Shown: positions 7,681-17,600, counted from the stretch's first letter. The stretch is DNA of 64,000 nucleotides from Thermasporomyces sp036564245 (GCA_036564245.1 DATCKU010000096.1:124001-188000), one strand, 5' to 3'. The notes: generated from the letters alone by a model not told the origin. A program made the numbers and translations.

Positions 7681-8925
7681 GTGGACAAGGCACGACTGGT
7701 GCGAATTGTTGCGCTGGCGGCGCTGGTCTCACTCGGCGTCGCTTCCTGTGCGCAGCAAGGCAACCAGGCCACAAGAAACGACAACGGCACCGACTCTGGC
7801 AATGACACCGTGGTAGTGGAGCCCGATCCCGCGCCCGAGGTGCCGGCCGACGCAGCCCTGCCGGCTGGCGACGGGAAGGCTCAATGTGCCAAGGGGACGT
7901 CGATCGCCTACATCGGCACGATCGCCGGGGCTGCCGCGGCCTTGGGGCAGAACATCCTGTGGGGTGTGCGCCTTGCAGTGAAGGAGCACAACGAGGCCAA
8001 CCCGGGCTGCCAGGTCACGCTCAAGGAGTTCGACTCCGAGGGAAGCCCTGACAAGGCGCCGGCAGTCGTCACACAGGCGATCAACGACCCGTCCATCCTG
8101 GGTGTCGTCGGTCTTCCGTTCTCGGGTGAGTCGAAGGCCGTGGGCAAGGCATTCCACGACGCAGGCCTCGCGCAGATCACCCCGGCGGCAACCAACCCCA
8201 ACCTGTCGAAGAACGGCTGGAAGACCTTCTTCCGCGGCCTAGGAAACGACTCGGACCAGGCACCGGCGGTCGCCTCGTTCATCTCCGACACCCTGAAGGC
8301 CGAGTCCGTCTGCGTGGTGCGCGACGACTCCGAGTACGGCATCGGCCTCGCCGAGCTGACCACCGAGGCGCTGGGAGACAAGGTCGTCTGCGAGCCTGAG
8401 ATCAAGACCGGACAGAAGGAGTTCTCCGCCGTCGTCGGGGAGATCACCTCTGCCGACCCAGATGCCGTGTTCTTCTCCGGCTACTACCCCGAGGGCGCGC
8501 CGTTCGCCCAGCAGCTTCGTGACGCGGGTTACGAAGGCGCGTTGGTCGCACCTGACGGAGTACGCGACGCCGAGTACGTCAAGAACGCCGGTGAGGCTGC
8601 CGAAGGCACCTACCTGAGCTGCCCGTGCCTGCCGTCGGCCGGATTCGAGGAGTTCAGCAAGGCATACCAGGAGCTCTCCGACCGGGAGCCGTCGACGTAC
8701 TCGCCTGAGGGCTACGACGCGACGACGATCCTGTTGAAGGCGATCGACGCCGGCAACGACGACCGTGCGTCCGTCCTCGAGTTCGTCCGCAACTACGACG
8801 GTCAGGGTCTCACCAAGCACTTCAAGTGGGACGCCAACGGGGAGTTGGAAGAGACGCCCGTGTGGATGTACATCGTCAAGAACGGCGAGATCGTCCACCT
8901 CAAGGACATGGGTTCTGGTACCTGA
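7681..8925 (+). CDS. livJ: branched-chain amino acid ABC transporter, substrate-binding lipoprotein
   Basis: The extracytoplasmic receptor of a LivJ-type (HAAT family) importer. The signal peptide ends in the lipobox VASC with lipidation predicted at Cys23. An acidic, Asn/Asp-rich linker follows, and then the periplasmic-binding-protein type 1 fold (about residues 60-410; IAYIGTIAGAAAALGQ near its start and VVGLPFSGESKAVG in the first lobe). GTG 7681 was chosen because GGAGG lies at 7671-7675; the frame extends 21 bp upstream, but those starts lack a ribosome site. It is the first gene of livJHMGF and is separated from livH by a 13-bp stem-loop. Family members bind leucine, isoleucine and valine, but some bind amides, urea or aromatic acids, so the ligand is not certain. 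Confidence 0.93.
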   Translation: MDKARLVRIVALAALVSLGVASCAQQGNQATRNDNGTDSGNDTVVVEPDPAPEVPADAALPAGDGKAQCAKGTSIAYIGTIAGAAAALGQNILWGVRLAVKEHNEANPGCQVTLKEFDSEGSPDKAPAVVTQAINDPSILGVVGLPFSGESKAVGKAFHDAGLAQITPAATNPNLSKNGWKTFFRGLGNDSDQAPAVASFISDTLKAESVCVVRDDSEYGIGLAELTTEALGDKVVCEPEIKTGQKEFSAVVGEITSADPDAVFFSGYYPEGAPFAQQLRDAGYEGALVAPDGVRDAEYVKNAGEAAEGTYLSCPCLPSAGFEEFSKAYQELSDREPSTYSPEGYDATTILLKAIDAGNDDRASVLEFVRNYDGQGLTKHFKWDANGELEETPVWMYIVKNGEIVHLKDMGSGT

Positions 8926-8936
8926 GAAGCGATTCA

Positions 8937-8977
8937 GGCTGGGGCACGGTCACCGGTGAGGGGGCCGTGCCCCAGCC
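8937..8977 (+). terminator. strong stem-loop between livJ and livH
   Basis: GGCTGGGGCACGG (8937-8949) pairs perfectly over 13 bp with CCGTGCCCCAGCC (8965-8977). The 15-nt loop contains the palindrome TCACCGGTGA. There is no T-run. It begins 11 nt after the livJ stop, so it probably acts as a partial terminator or as a 3' stabiliser that leaves more receptor mRNA than permease mRNA. Confidence 0.75.
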
Positions 8978-9001
8978 GGGTCAAAAGCCGGACTCGATCG
9001 G

Positions 9002-10024
9002 ATGGACCTTCCGTTGCTCCTCAACTTCGTCGCCACAGTGATTCAGGCGAGCGGTGGCTCGATCGACTTCAATACGCAGCTACTCGCCGAACGGTTCTGG
9101 GCGAACACCATTGACGGGCTTGCATACGGCAGCATCTACGCCCTGGTCGCCATCGGGTACACGCTCGTCTACGGTGTTCTCAAGCTGATCAACTTCGCAC
9201 ATTCCGAGGTCTTCATCGTCGGCGCCTTCGGCGCGTACGCGACGTTCGTCATGCTGGGGTACCAACCCGGCGTCACGCTCGAGACCGGGCTGGGCCCGTT
9301 GATCGCGAACCTCACGCTGGCGGGCCTCGTGGCGATGCTGTGCTCTGCCGCGACGGCATTCCTGCTCGAGCGTGTGGCCTATCGTCCGCTGCGCCGGCGA
9401 AACGCACCCCGGCTGGTCTTCTTGATCACCGCCATCGGCGCGTCCTTCGCCATCCAGCAGTTCTTCCTGATCTGGCGCGGTGGGAACCCTGAGCCGTCCA
9501 TCCGGTTGTTGCGGCCGGAGGCCGTGTTCGAGTTCGAGAACGCCAGGATCACCCAGATCCAGATCATCGTCTTCGTCGCCGCGATCGTGTTGCTTCTCGT
9601 CGCCGACACGTTCGTCAATCGCACGAGACTCGGCCGCGGACTCCGCGCTGTGGCGCAGGATCCCGACACCGCCGCACTCATGGGGGTGAACCAGGAACGG
9701 GTCATCATGCTCACGTTCGCGCTCGGCGGGTTGCTCGCCGGTGCCGCGGCGCTCTTCTACATCATGCAGATCCCTCAAGGAGTGCTCTACAACGGCGGCT
9801 TCATCCTGGGGATCAAGGCGTTCACGGCCGCGGTCCTCGGAGGGATCGGAAACCTTCGCGGCGCCGTCCTCGGCGGGCTGCTGCTCGGTGTCGTCGAGAA
9901 CTACGGCCAGACGCTCTTCGGGGGCGAGTGGCGTGACGTGGTGGCCTTCGTCGTGCTCATCGCCGTCCTCATGGTGCGACCGACCGGAATTCTCGGCGAG
10001 TCGCTCGGAAAGGCGCGCGTATGA
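9002..10024 (+). CDS. livH: branched-chain amino acid ABC transporter permease LivH
   Basis: One of the two membrane subunits of the importer, 340 residues with about eight transmembrane segments. Family-typical signatures are GLAYGSIYALVAIGYTLVYG near residue 40, INFAHSEVFIVGAF, and the cytoplasmic coupling loop GRGLRAVAQDPDTAALMG near residues 215-235. The N-terminus carries about 30 extra residues ahead of the first family-conserved helix. The ATG at 9002 has no clear ribosome site; its translation may depend on the preceding stem-loop region. The stop overlaps the livM start (ATGA), which implies translational coupling. Confidence 0.94.
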   Translation: MDLPLLLNFVATVIQASGGSIDFNTQLLAERFWANTIDGLAYGSIYALVAIGYTLVYGVLKLINFAHSEVFIVGAFGAYATFVMLGYQPGVTLETGLGPLIANLTLAGLVAMLCSAATAFLLERVAYRPLRRRNAPRLVFLITAIGASFAIQQFFLIWRGGNPEPSIRLLRPEAVFEFENARITQIQIIVFVAAIVLLLVADTFVNRTRLGRGLRAVAQDPDTAALMGVNQERVIMLTFALGGLLAGAAALFYIMQIPQGVLYNGGFILGIKAFTAAVLGGIGNLRGAVLGGLLLGVVENYGQTLFGGEWRDVVAFVVLIAVLMVRPTGILGESLGKARV

Positions 10025-11166
10025 CGGCTCAGCCAACGTCCAATGCAAACGTGCCGTTCGGCCAGCGGCTGCGCGACTGGTGGAACTCGCGGAGTCGGTT
10101 CGAGCAGTGGGCGTGCATCATCCCGGTCGTCGTTTTCGTCTATCTCCTGCCGTACCTCAACTTCTTCCCACTCTCGACCGAGCCGTGGACCGACTACGAG
10201 CTGGCGCTGTTCAACGCAGCGCGGCTTGGGCTGATCGCGCTCGGCCTCAACGTTGTCCTGGGTCAGGCCGGACTCCTCGACCTGGGGTATGTCGGGTTCT
10301 TCGCGATCGGGGCCTACGTCGCCGCGATCATGACAAGCCCGGACTCCTTCCTCGACAACCCCGACTACTCGTGGTTCGTCGTCGTGCCGGTCGCGATGGT
10401 CATCACGATGATCTCGGGGATCGTCATCGGGACGCCGACACTGCGGTTACGCGGTGACTATCTCGCGATCGTGACCCTCGGTTTCGGCGAGATGGTGCGA
10501 CTGCTGGCCGACAACATCGACCCCCTGCGTGGAAACCGCGGTTTCCAGGAAGTCGGACGACCACCGGGGACGTACGCCGACGGCTCACCGATCTTCACCC
10601 AGACCGACGGCAAACCGTGGTACTGGCTCACCATCACGTGCATCATCGTGGTCCTCGTGCTGGTCGGAAACCTCGAGCGGAGCCGCGTCGGCCGGGCCTG
10701 GGTCGCGATCCGGGAAGACGAGGACGCGGCCGAGCTCATGGGGGTCCCCACGTTCAGGTTCAAGGTCTGGGCGTTCGTCATCGGCGCCGCGGTCGGCGGT
10801 CTGTCCGGGGTGCTGTACGCCGGCCAGATCGGGTTCGTCAACAACCAGCGGTTCGACGTCGTGACGTCGATTCTCTTCGTGGCTGCGGTCGTCCTCGGCG
10901 GGTCCGGGAACAAGCTCGGCGTGCTGTTGGGTGCCCTGGTGATCTCCTACGTGCCTGACCGGCTGCAGCTCGCACCCGAGTATCGATTCCTGTTCTTCGG
11001 TCTCGCGCTCATGGTGCTCATGGTCTTCCGCCCGCAGGGCCTGCTCGGCGCACGCCAGCGGCTTTTGGCGCGAGGTCGTCAGGCATACGTGCGGCTTGTG
11101 GGACGTCCCGAACAGGTCGGTACCGAGAGCGCTCTCACCGACTCGGGGAGTGGGGTGGGCTCATGA
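10021..11166 (+). CDS. livM: branched-chain amino acid ABC transporter permease LivM
   Basis: The second membrane subunit, 381 residues. It shows the LivM hallmarks NVVLGQAGLLDLGYVGFFAIGAY, RLRGDYLAIVTLGFGEMVR and the coupling loop GRAWVAIREDEDAAELMG. About ten hydrophobic segments are followed by a hydrophilic C-terminal tail of about 40 residues. Its ATG overlaps the livH stop by 4 bp, and its stop overlaps the livG start by 4 bp, so these three genes are translated as a unit. It forms the LivHM channel heterodimer. Confidence 0.94.
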   Translation: MTAQPTSNANVPFGQRLRDWWNSRSRFEQWACIIPVVVFVYLLPYLNFFPLSTEPWTDYELALFNAARLGLIALGLNVVLGQAGLLDLGYVGFFAIGAYVAAIMTSPDSFLDNPDYSWFVVVPVAMVITMISGIVIGTPTLRLRGDYLAIVTLGFGEMVRLLADNIDPLRGNRGFQEVGRPPGTYADGSPIFTQTDGKPWYWLTITCIIVVLVLVGNLERSRVGRAWVAIREDEDAAELMGVPTFRFKVWAFVIGAAVGGLSGVLYAGQIGFVNNQRFDVVTSILFVAAVVLGGSGNKLGVLLGALVISYVPDRLQLAPEYRFLFFGLALMVLMVFRPQGLLGARQRLLARGRQAYVRLVGRPEQVGTESALTDSGSGVGS

Positions 11167-12107
11167 CGGGTCAGCCGGAGGAGGCGGAGGTGACGCAGCC
11201 GAGCTCCGCAGGCAACGTGAGTGACGGGCTGTCCGTCGAAGCTCGGCAGATGAGCGCATCGCAGCGGGCAGAGCACCTCGCCGAGGTCGCCGAGATCGTC
11301 GCACCGCACCGCGACATCGATGTGGGGATGGGCGACACCCTCATGGAGCTGCGCGATGTCACGTTGCGTTTCGGTGGCCTGGTGGCGCTCGATTCGGTCT
11401 CCTTTCAGGTGAAGCGCGGTGAGATCCTCGGGCTGATCGGCCCGAACGGTGCCGGCAAGACCACCTGCTTCAACGTCATGACCGGCGTCTACCGTCCGAC
11501 GTCCGGCGAGGTGCTTCTCGAAGGTCGACGGCTCGGCCGGACGAAGCGGTACCAGATCACCCGTCGCGGCGTGGCGCGGACCTTCCAGAACATTCGGCTG
11601 TTCGAAGGCATGACCGCGCTGGAGAACGTCATGGTCGGCACCGACGCACGACACCGGACGAGCGTCGTCGGAGCCCTGTGCCGGCTGCCGCGGCACTGGC
11701 GTGAGGAACGCGAGGGCGTCGAGCGCGCCATGGCGCTCCTCGAGTTCGTCGGCATCGCCGACCGGGCGGCGGACAGAGCGCGGAACCTGCCATACGGCTA
11801 CCAGCGACGGTTGGAGATTGCTCGGGCGCTCGCGACCGAGCCGAAGCTCCTCTGCCTCGACGAGCCGGCAGCCGGGTTCAACCCGGCTGAGAAGGACGAG
11901 CTCATGGAGCTCATCCGGAAGATTCGTGACGACGGGTACACGGTCCTCTTGATCGAACATGACATGCGGGTCGTGATGAACGTGACCGACCGGATCGTCG
12001 TCCTGGAGTTCGGCAAGAAGATTGCCGAGGGCACACCCTCCCAGGTACGCAACGATCCGGCCGTCATCTCGGCTTACCTGGGAGCGGTCGACGATGCCAC
12101 TGCTTGA
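11163..12107 (+). CDS. livG: branched-chain amino acid ABC transporter ATP-binding protein LivG
   Basis: One of two ATPases that drive the importer. The ABC domain starts near residue 60 (LMELRDVTLRFGG), with Walker A GPNGAGKTT, Q-loop ARTFQNIRLF, signature LPYGYQRRLEIARAL, Walker B LLCLDEPAAG and switch histidine in LLIEHDM. The first 55 or so residues are an extra hydrophilic, Ala/Glu-rich extension not usual in LivG. An internal ATG at 11343 would remove it, but the 4-bp overlap with livM supports the long form. The 3' end overlaps livF by 14 bp. Confidence 0.93.
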   Translation: MTGQPEEAEVTQPSSAGNVSDGLSVEARQMSASQRAEHLAEVAEIVAPHRDIDVGMGDTLMELRDVTLRFGGLVALDSVSFQVKRGEILGLIGPNGAGKTTCFNVMTGVYRPTSGEVLLEGRRLGRTKRYQITRRGVARTFQNIRLFEGMTALENVMVGTDARHRTSVVGALCRLPRHWREEREGVERAMALLEFVGIADRAADRARNLPYGYQRRLEIARALATEPKLLCLDEPAAGFNPAEKDELMELIRKIRDDGYTVLLIEHDMRVVMNVTDRIVVLEFGKKIAEGTPSQVRNDPAVISAYLGAVDDATA

Positions 12108-12807
12108 GGTCGAGGCCATCTCGGTGCACTACGGTCGCATCGAGGCGCTACGCGACGTCTCGTTGACCGTCGAGGAAGGCGAGGTCGTGACTCTCATCGG
12201 CGCCAACGGCGCCGGGAAGACCACGACCATGAAGGCGATATCCGGCCTGCTCCGGCTTTCCCGAGGGAAGATCCGGTTTGCCGGCGAAGACATCAGCCGG
12301 CTTCGCCCTGACCTGCGAGTCAAGCGGGGGATCTGTCAGGCACCCGAGGGTCGCGGCATCTTCCCGGGAATGACCGTGTGGGAGAACCTCGAGATGGGGT
12401 GCTACACGCGGCGGGACAAGGCCGCCATCGCCGAGGACTTCGAACGGGTCTACGGCCTCTTTCCGCTCCTCAAGGACCGAGCCGCTCAGCCGAGCGGCAC
12501 CTTGTCCGGTGGGGAGCAGCAGATGCTGGCCATCGGTCGTGCCTTGATGGCAAGGCCACGCCTGCTCTTGCTCGACGAACCGTCCATGGGTCTCGCGCCG
12601 CAGCTCATCCAACAGATCTTCACGATCATCACCGAGATCAACCAGCAGGGCACCACGATCCTGCTCGTGGAGCAGAACGCCCACCAGGCGTTGCGCCGTG
12701 CGCACCGCGGATACGTTCTCGAGACCGGCGTCGTGACCCGGACGGGAACCGGGGAGGAGCTGCTGAGCGACGAAGCGGTCAAGGAAGCCTACCTCGGTAT
12801 GACCTGA
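12094..12807 (+). CDS. livF: branched-chain amino acid ABC transporter ATP-binding protein LivF
   Basis: The second ATPase of the importer, 237 residues, normal for LivF. Walker A is GANGAGKTT, the Q-loop region reads QAPEGRGIFPGMTVWENL, the signature is LSGGEQQMLAIGRAL, Walker B LLLLDEPSMGLAP, and the switch histidine is replaced by Gln in LLVEQNA, as usual in LivF. ATG 12094 lies inside the end of livG. It is the last gene of the operon; an acetyltransferase follows after 65 bp. Confidence 0.95.
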   Translation: MPLLEVEAISVHYGRIEALRDVSLTVEEGEVVTLIGANGAGKTTTMKAISGLLRLSRGKIRFAGEDISRLRPDLRVKRGICQAPEGRGIFPGMTVWENLEMGCYTRRDKAAIAEDFERVYGLFPLLKDRAAQPSGTLSGGEQQMLAIGRALMARPRLLLLDEPSMGLAPQLIQQIFTIITEINQQGTTILLVEQNAHQALRRAHRGYVLETGVVTRTGTGEELLSDEAVKEAYLGMT

Positions 12808-12872
12808 TCGACGCTTCGCGTCAGGCTGGCGAACACCGCCTGGTCGCCCGCGAGATTCGGGACACTAGGACC

Positions 12873-13466
12873 ATGCAGCGCCGAACCAAGCGTCTGGTTC
12901 TTCGCGACTTCGTCGCATCGGACCGTGAATCGGTCCGGCGCTGGCGTTCCGACCCCGAGGTCATGCGGTATCTCGACCAACCGCGGGGCTCCGACCCCGA
13001 CTCCTGGTTCGACACTGTGCTCCGCCACTCGGCGTACCATCCGCGGACGACGTACGACGCCGCCATCGTGCTGCGGAAGACCGGCGACGTCATCGGGTGG
13101 ATCGGCATGGGACGGACCATCGACCCCGGTGCTGGTGACCTGGTGGTCGGCTACGCACTTGGGCGACAGTGGTGGGGCCACGGGTACATGACCGAGGCGC
13201 TTGTCGCGATGTTGGAGTTCGGTTTCACGCAGCTCGGCGCGCGGGCGATCTCGGCGCAGTACTACGTGGCGAATCCGGCGTCTGCCCGAGTCATGCAGAA
13301 GGCCGGCATGCGGCCTGCCGGCCGGGCGGTGTCGGCCAACCCCGCGCTCGGTGAGAGCGAGCGGTACATCGCCATCCGGGACGAGTGGCGCAAGCCGCGA
13401 CGTCGATGGCTTGGCCTGTTCAGTGTCCTGCTGGCGCTCGGGTTACTCCCCGCAGCCGCGGGATAG
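12873..13466 (+). CDS. GNAT family N-acetyltransferase (RimJ/RimL type)
   Basis: A 197-residue acetyltransferase of the RimJ/RimL/alanine-acetyltransferase branch. It begins with RTKRLVLRDF (beta-1), has the acetyl-CoA-binding loop region near LGRQWWGHGYMTEAL (residues about 93-107) and the typical ending NPASARVMQKAGM. It would acetylate a protein N-terminus or a small amine; the substrate is unknown. After the domain the protein ends in a basic patch (KPRRRW) and a hydrophobic segment (GLFSVLLALGLLP), which is odd for a soluble GNAT enzyme and might be a membrane tail. The ATG at 12873 has AGGA only 2 nt upstream, so the start or leader type is uncertain. It may be co-transcribed with liv by read-through. 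Confidence 0.85.
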   Translation: MQRRTKRLVLRDFVASDRESVRRWRSDPEVMRYLDQPRGSDPDSWFDTVLRHSAYHPRTTYDAAIVLRKTGDVIGWIGMGRTIDPGAGDLVVGYALGRQWWGHGYMTEALVAMLEFGFTQLGARAISAQYYVANPASARVMQKAGMRPAGRAVSANPALGESERYIAIRDEWRKPRRRWLGLFSVLLALGLLPAAAG

Positions 13467-13503
13467 CCGACGACCACCCCGGGCGGCCGGCGTCGAGACC
13501 GGC

Positions 13504-14268
13504 TCACGGCGTCGTCCCCGGAAGACCGAGTGCCGTCACGAGGCCTGTGAGGGCGGGCGCGAAGATCAGCGCAGGCAAGAGGTCGCCGACGGGGAGCTGC
13601 TTGATGCGCAGCAGCCGAAGCCCCACGCCGACAAGCACCAGTCCGCCAGTCGCGGTGAGCGCCGAGACCTGAGCCAGGCTCAGGAACTCGCCAGCCAGTG
13701 CGCCAAGGCCTGTGAGCGACCCCTGGATGACGAGAACCGACAGGGCACATGCGGCGACACCCCATCCGAACGAGGCGGCGAAAGCGATCGCGGCGAAACC
13801 GTCGAGCACCGCCTTGAGCGCGAGTTGCTCGAACCCATTGCCGAGTCCGTCGGAGAGCGAGCCGAGCACCGTCAGCGGTCCGACACAGAAGACCAGGGAC
13901 GCCGTGACGAACCCCTCGACGAACCGCCTGCGTTCTGCCGAGGCTGCGCTCGCCGCCAAGCGCCGCTGCAACGCGTGGCCGAGATCTTCCAGGCGAGTCT
14001 CGAAACGCAGCAGTGATCCCGCCACGCCACCGAGGACGAGGGCCGCCAGGACGATCAGCATGGGTGCGCTGGAGCCGACGGCCTGAACCAGCTCCCGGTC
14101 TCGCACGGCGAACGCCGAGAAGGCGGCGATCAGCAGGGTCATCAGGCCGAGCGCATCGGTGACGACATCTCGGGTACGCGCCGGCAGCCGGTGACCGACC
14201 AGGACGCCGATGCCCGATCCGACGAGCACGGTGACGACGTTGAGCAGGGTCCCGAATCCACGAAACAC
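13504..14268 (-). CDS. DUF554 family membrane protein
   Basis: A 254-residue integral membrane protein of the DUF554 (YdfK/YqgA) family, with about seven hydrophobic helices. Family-typical phrases are GTLLNVVTVLVGSGIGVLVG at the N-terminus, FVTASLVFCVGPLTVLGSLSDG and AFAASFGWGV. The function of the family is not established; some members are suspected small-molecule transporters. It is transcribed away from ileS and convergently with the acetyltransferase. Its upstream region is shared with the ileS leader promoter. Confidence 0.9.
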   Translation of the reverse strand: MFRGFGTLLNVVTVLVGSGIGVLVGHRLPARTRDVVTDALGLMTLLIAAFSAFAVRDRELVQAVGSSAPMLIVLAALVLGGVAGSLLRFETRLEDLGHALQRRLAASAASAERRRFVEGFVTASLVFCVGPLTVLGSLSDGLGNGFEQLALKAVLDGFAAIAFAASFGWGVAACALSVLVIQGSLTGLGALAGEFLSLAQVSALTATGGLVLVGVGLRLLRIKQLPVGDLLPALIFAPALTGLVTALGLPGTTP

Positions 14269-14352
14269 GTCGCGACACTAACCCGGATCCACGAAATATG
14301 TCGTGACCGTCCCGCCCCGAAAACCCTTTAGTCCCACGGTGTGGGTACCGGC

Positions 14353-14358
14353 TACCCT
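14353..14358 (+). promoter_or_regulatory. probable -10 of the ileS leader
   Basis: TACCCT lies 7 nt before the likely 5' end of the T-box RNA (about 14365). No clear -35 is visible. Confidence 0.35.
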
Positions 14359-14361
14359 TAG

Positions 14362-14657
14362 CGGTACAGGCGACGACCCGGCCATCACCGGCGAGCCTCC
14401 GGAAGAACGGGATCCAGCCGGTGTCCATCGGCACCCCGGGCAGGATCCTCAGTAGAACCGGACGGGTCCGGCCCGTCACAGCCGGCCAACGAGTGGGCCA
14501 GCTACCCTTCGCGGGTTCGACGGCGAGGAGGCTGGTCAAGCGAGGTGGTACCGCGGATGCCGCCCAGGTCATGGGCAGCGTTCGTCCTCGCCATGAGCTA
14601 CAGCAGACCCCCGAAGAACCCCGGGGCCTTATGTCGTAGGCGAGGACGACGGAGACG
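14362..14657 (+). promoter_or_regulatory. T-box riboswitch controlling ileS (translational)
   Basis: The leader senses uncharged tRNA-Ile. The invariant T-box TGGTACCGCG is at 14546-14555, and the Ile specifier ATC is probably 14384-14386, in a short stem I. The sequence AGTAGAACCGGACGGG near 14450 is typical of actinobacterial ileS leaders. The regulation looks translational. TCGTCCTCGCC (14582-14592) can pair over 11 bp with GGCGAGGACGA (14639-14649), masking the GAGGA ribosome site. A second copy of GGCGAGGA at 14522-14529 can compete for the same strand and release it. No terminator with a T-run is present. Confidence 0.9.
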
Positions 14658-17600
14658 ATGAGATACCCCCGGCACCGCGATGGCGCAACGACCTCTGCGT
14701 CGCAGGACGTGACGAAAGCCTTGCCGGCGAGTCCGGCATTTCCTGACCTGGAACGAGACGTCCTGGCTTATTGGGAAACCGACAAGACGTTCCAAGCCAG
14801 CATCGACCAGCGCGAGGCCGGACCCGATGGCGCCAACGAGTTCGTGTTCTACGACGGTCCGCCGTTCGCCAACGGTCTGCCGCACTACGGCCACCTGATC
14901 ACGGGCTTCGTCAAGGACGTCGTGCCGCGTTACCAGACCATGCGCGGGCGCCGGGTCGAGCGCCGGTTCGGCTGGGACTGCCACGGCCTGCCCGCCGAGG
15001 TGGAGGCAGAACGCGAGCTCGGCATCTCCAGCAAGCGACAGATCGTCGATTTGGGCGTCAAGAAGTTCAACGAGGTCTGTCGTCGCTCCGTGCTGCGCTA
15101 CACCTCCGAGTGGGAGGGGTACGTCAACCGCCAAGCCCGCTGGGTCGACTTCGGCAACGACTACAAGACCCTCGACCTTTCCTACATGGAAAGCGTCATG
15201 TGGGCGTTCAAGGCGCTCTACGACAAGGGCCTGATCTACGAGGGGTTCCGGGTCCTCGCCTACTGCTGGCGCTGCGAGACGCCGCTGTCCAACGCCGAGA
15301 CGCGCATGGACGACGCGTACCGTGAGCGGCAGGATCCCGCCATCACGGTCGCCTTCGAGCTCGAGACCGGTGAGCGCCTCCTGGTGTGGACGACGACGCC
15401 CTGGACGCTTCCGTCGAACCTCGCGCTCGCGGTTGGTCCCGACATCGAGTACGCCCTGCTCGAGTCCGACGGTGTGCGGTATGTGCTCGCCGAGGCGCGT
15501 GTGCCGGCGTACGAAGCAGAACTCGCAGACGCGCGACGGGTCGGCACCGTCCGCGGCTCGGAGCTCGTCGGGCGCCGCTACAGACCGCTCTTCGACTTCC
15601 TCGCCGACACGCCGAACGCCTTCCAGGTGTTGGGTGCGCACTTCGTCTCGACCGAGGAGGGCACGGGCGTCGTCCACCTGGCGCCCGCGTACGGCGAGGA
15701 GGACCAGGCGGCGTGCGACCTCGCCGACATCCCCACGGTGGTGACCGTCGACGACCACACGAGGTTCACGTCGGTCGTGCCCGACTACGAAGGCCTGCAG
15801 GTCTTCGAGGCCAACCCTGTGATCATCCGTGACCTCGAGCAGCGAGGTCTGGTCCTGCGGCGCGAGACCTACACCCACAGCTATCCGCACTGTTGGCGGT
15901 GTGACACTCCGCTGGTCTACAAGGCGGTCTCGAGCTGGTTCCTGGAGGTCACCAAGCTCAAGGCGCGCATGCTCGAGCTCAACCAGGAGATCACCTGGGT
16001 GCCCGAGCACGTCAAGGACGGCTCCTTCGGCATGTGGCTCGCCAACGCGCGTGACTGGTCGATCAGCCGGAACCGCTTCTGGGGTTCGCCGATCCCGGTC
16101 TGGAAGTCCGACGACCCGAGGTATCCGCGAGTCGACGTCTACGGCTCGCTCGACGAGCTCGAGCGGGACTTCGGCGTACGACCGCGAGACCTGCACCGCC
16201 CGTTCATCGACGAGCTGACCCGACCGAACCCCGACGACCCCACCGGGCGCTCGACGATGCGGCGGGTGCCCGAGGTGCTGGACTGCTGGTTCGAGTCGGG
16301 TTCGATGCCGTTCGCCCAGGTGCACTATCCGTTCGAGAACGCCGACTGGTTCGAGCACCACTACCCGGGCGACTTCATCGTCGAGTACATTGGCCAGACC
16401 CGCGCGTGGTTCTACACCCTCCACGTGCTGGCGACCGCGCTCTTCGACCGGCCTGCCTTCCGCACGGCGGTGACGCACGGGATCCTCCTGGGCGACGACA
16501 ACCGCAAGATGAGCAAGAGCCGGCGCAACTATCCCGACGTCACAAAGATGTTCGACCGCTACGGCTCGGATGCCGTGCGGTGGTCGTTGATGGCCTCGCC
16601 ACTCGTGCGCGGTGGTGAGGGACCGGCTTCCGAGGCGGCGATCCGGGATGCCGTCCGACAGGCGCTCAACCCGCTGTGGAACGCGTACTACTTCTTCGCG
16701 TTGTACGCCAACGCCGAAGGGGCGACGGCCACCTGGCGCACCGACTCCACCCACGTGCTCGACCGCTACGTCCTGGCGAAGCTGCGCGAGGCCGTCGAGG
16801 CGGTGACCCGAGCGTTCGACGGCTACGACATCGCCGGTGCGTGCAGCGAGGTGCGCGGCTTCCTCGACGTGCTGACCAACTGGTACATCCGGCGGTCCCG
16901 CGAGCGCTTCTGGTCCGGTGAGCAGGATGCGTTCGACACCCTCTACACCGTCCTCGAGGTGCTGTGCCGCACGTCGGCGCCGTTGCTGCCGCTCGTCACC
17001 GAGGAGGTGTGGCGCGGGCTCACCGGCGAGCGCTCGGTCCACCTCACCGACTGGCCGGACGTCAGCAAGCTCCCCACTGACTCGGGGCTGGTCGCCGCGA
17101 TGGATGCCGTGCGTGGCGTCTGCTCGGCAGCCCTGGCGTTGCGGAAGGCGAAAGGGCTCCGGGTCCGGCTGCCGCTCCCCTCGTTGACCGTCGCCATGCC
17201 GGACGCAGAAGAGCTCCAGCCGTTCGCCGACCTCATCCGCTCCGAGGTCAACGTCAAGCAGGTCGTCCTCGCCTCCGACGTCGCGACGTTCTGCGAGCGC
17301 GTGCTGACACCGGTGCCGCGGGTGCTCGGACCCAGACTGGGCGCGGACACGCAACGCGTGATCCGGGCGATCAAGGCTGGCGACTGGTCGCTCACTGACG
17401 CCGGTGTCGTCGCCGGCGGTGTGGAGCTTCGGGAGGGGGAGTACGACCTGCGTCTCGTTCCCTCGGATCCGGAGTCCTCGGCGCCGCTGCCCGGGGACGT
17501 GGGTGTCGTCGTGCTCGATACCGCAGTCACCCCGGAGCTGGCGGCGGAGGGTGTCGCTCGTGACCTCATCCGGGTTGTGCAGCAGGCACGTCGAGCGGCC

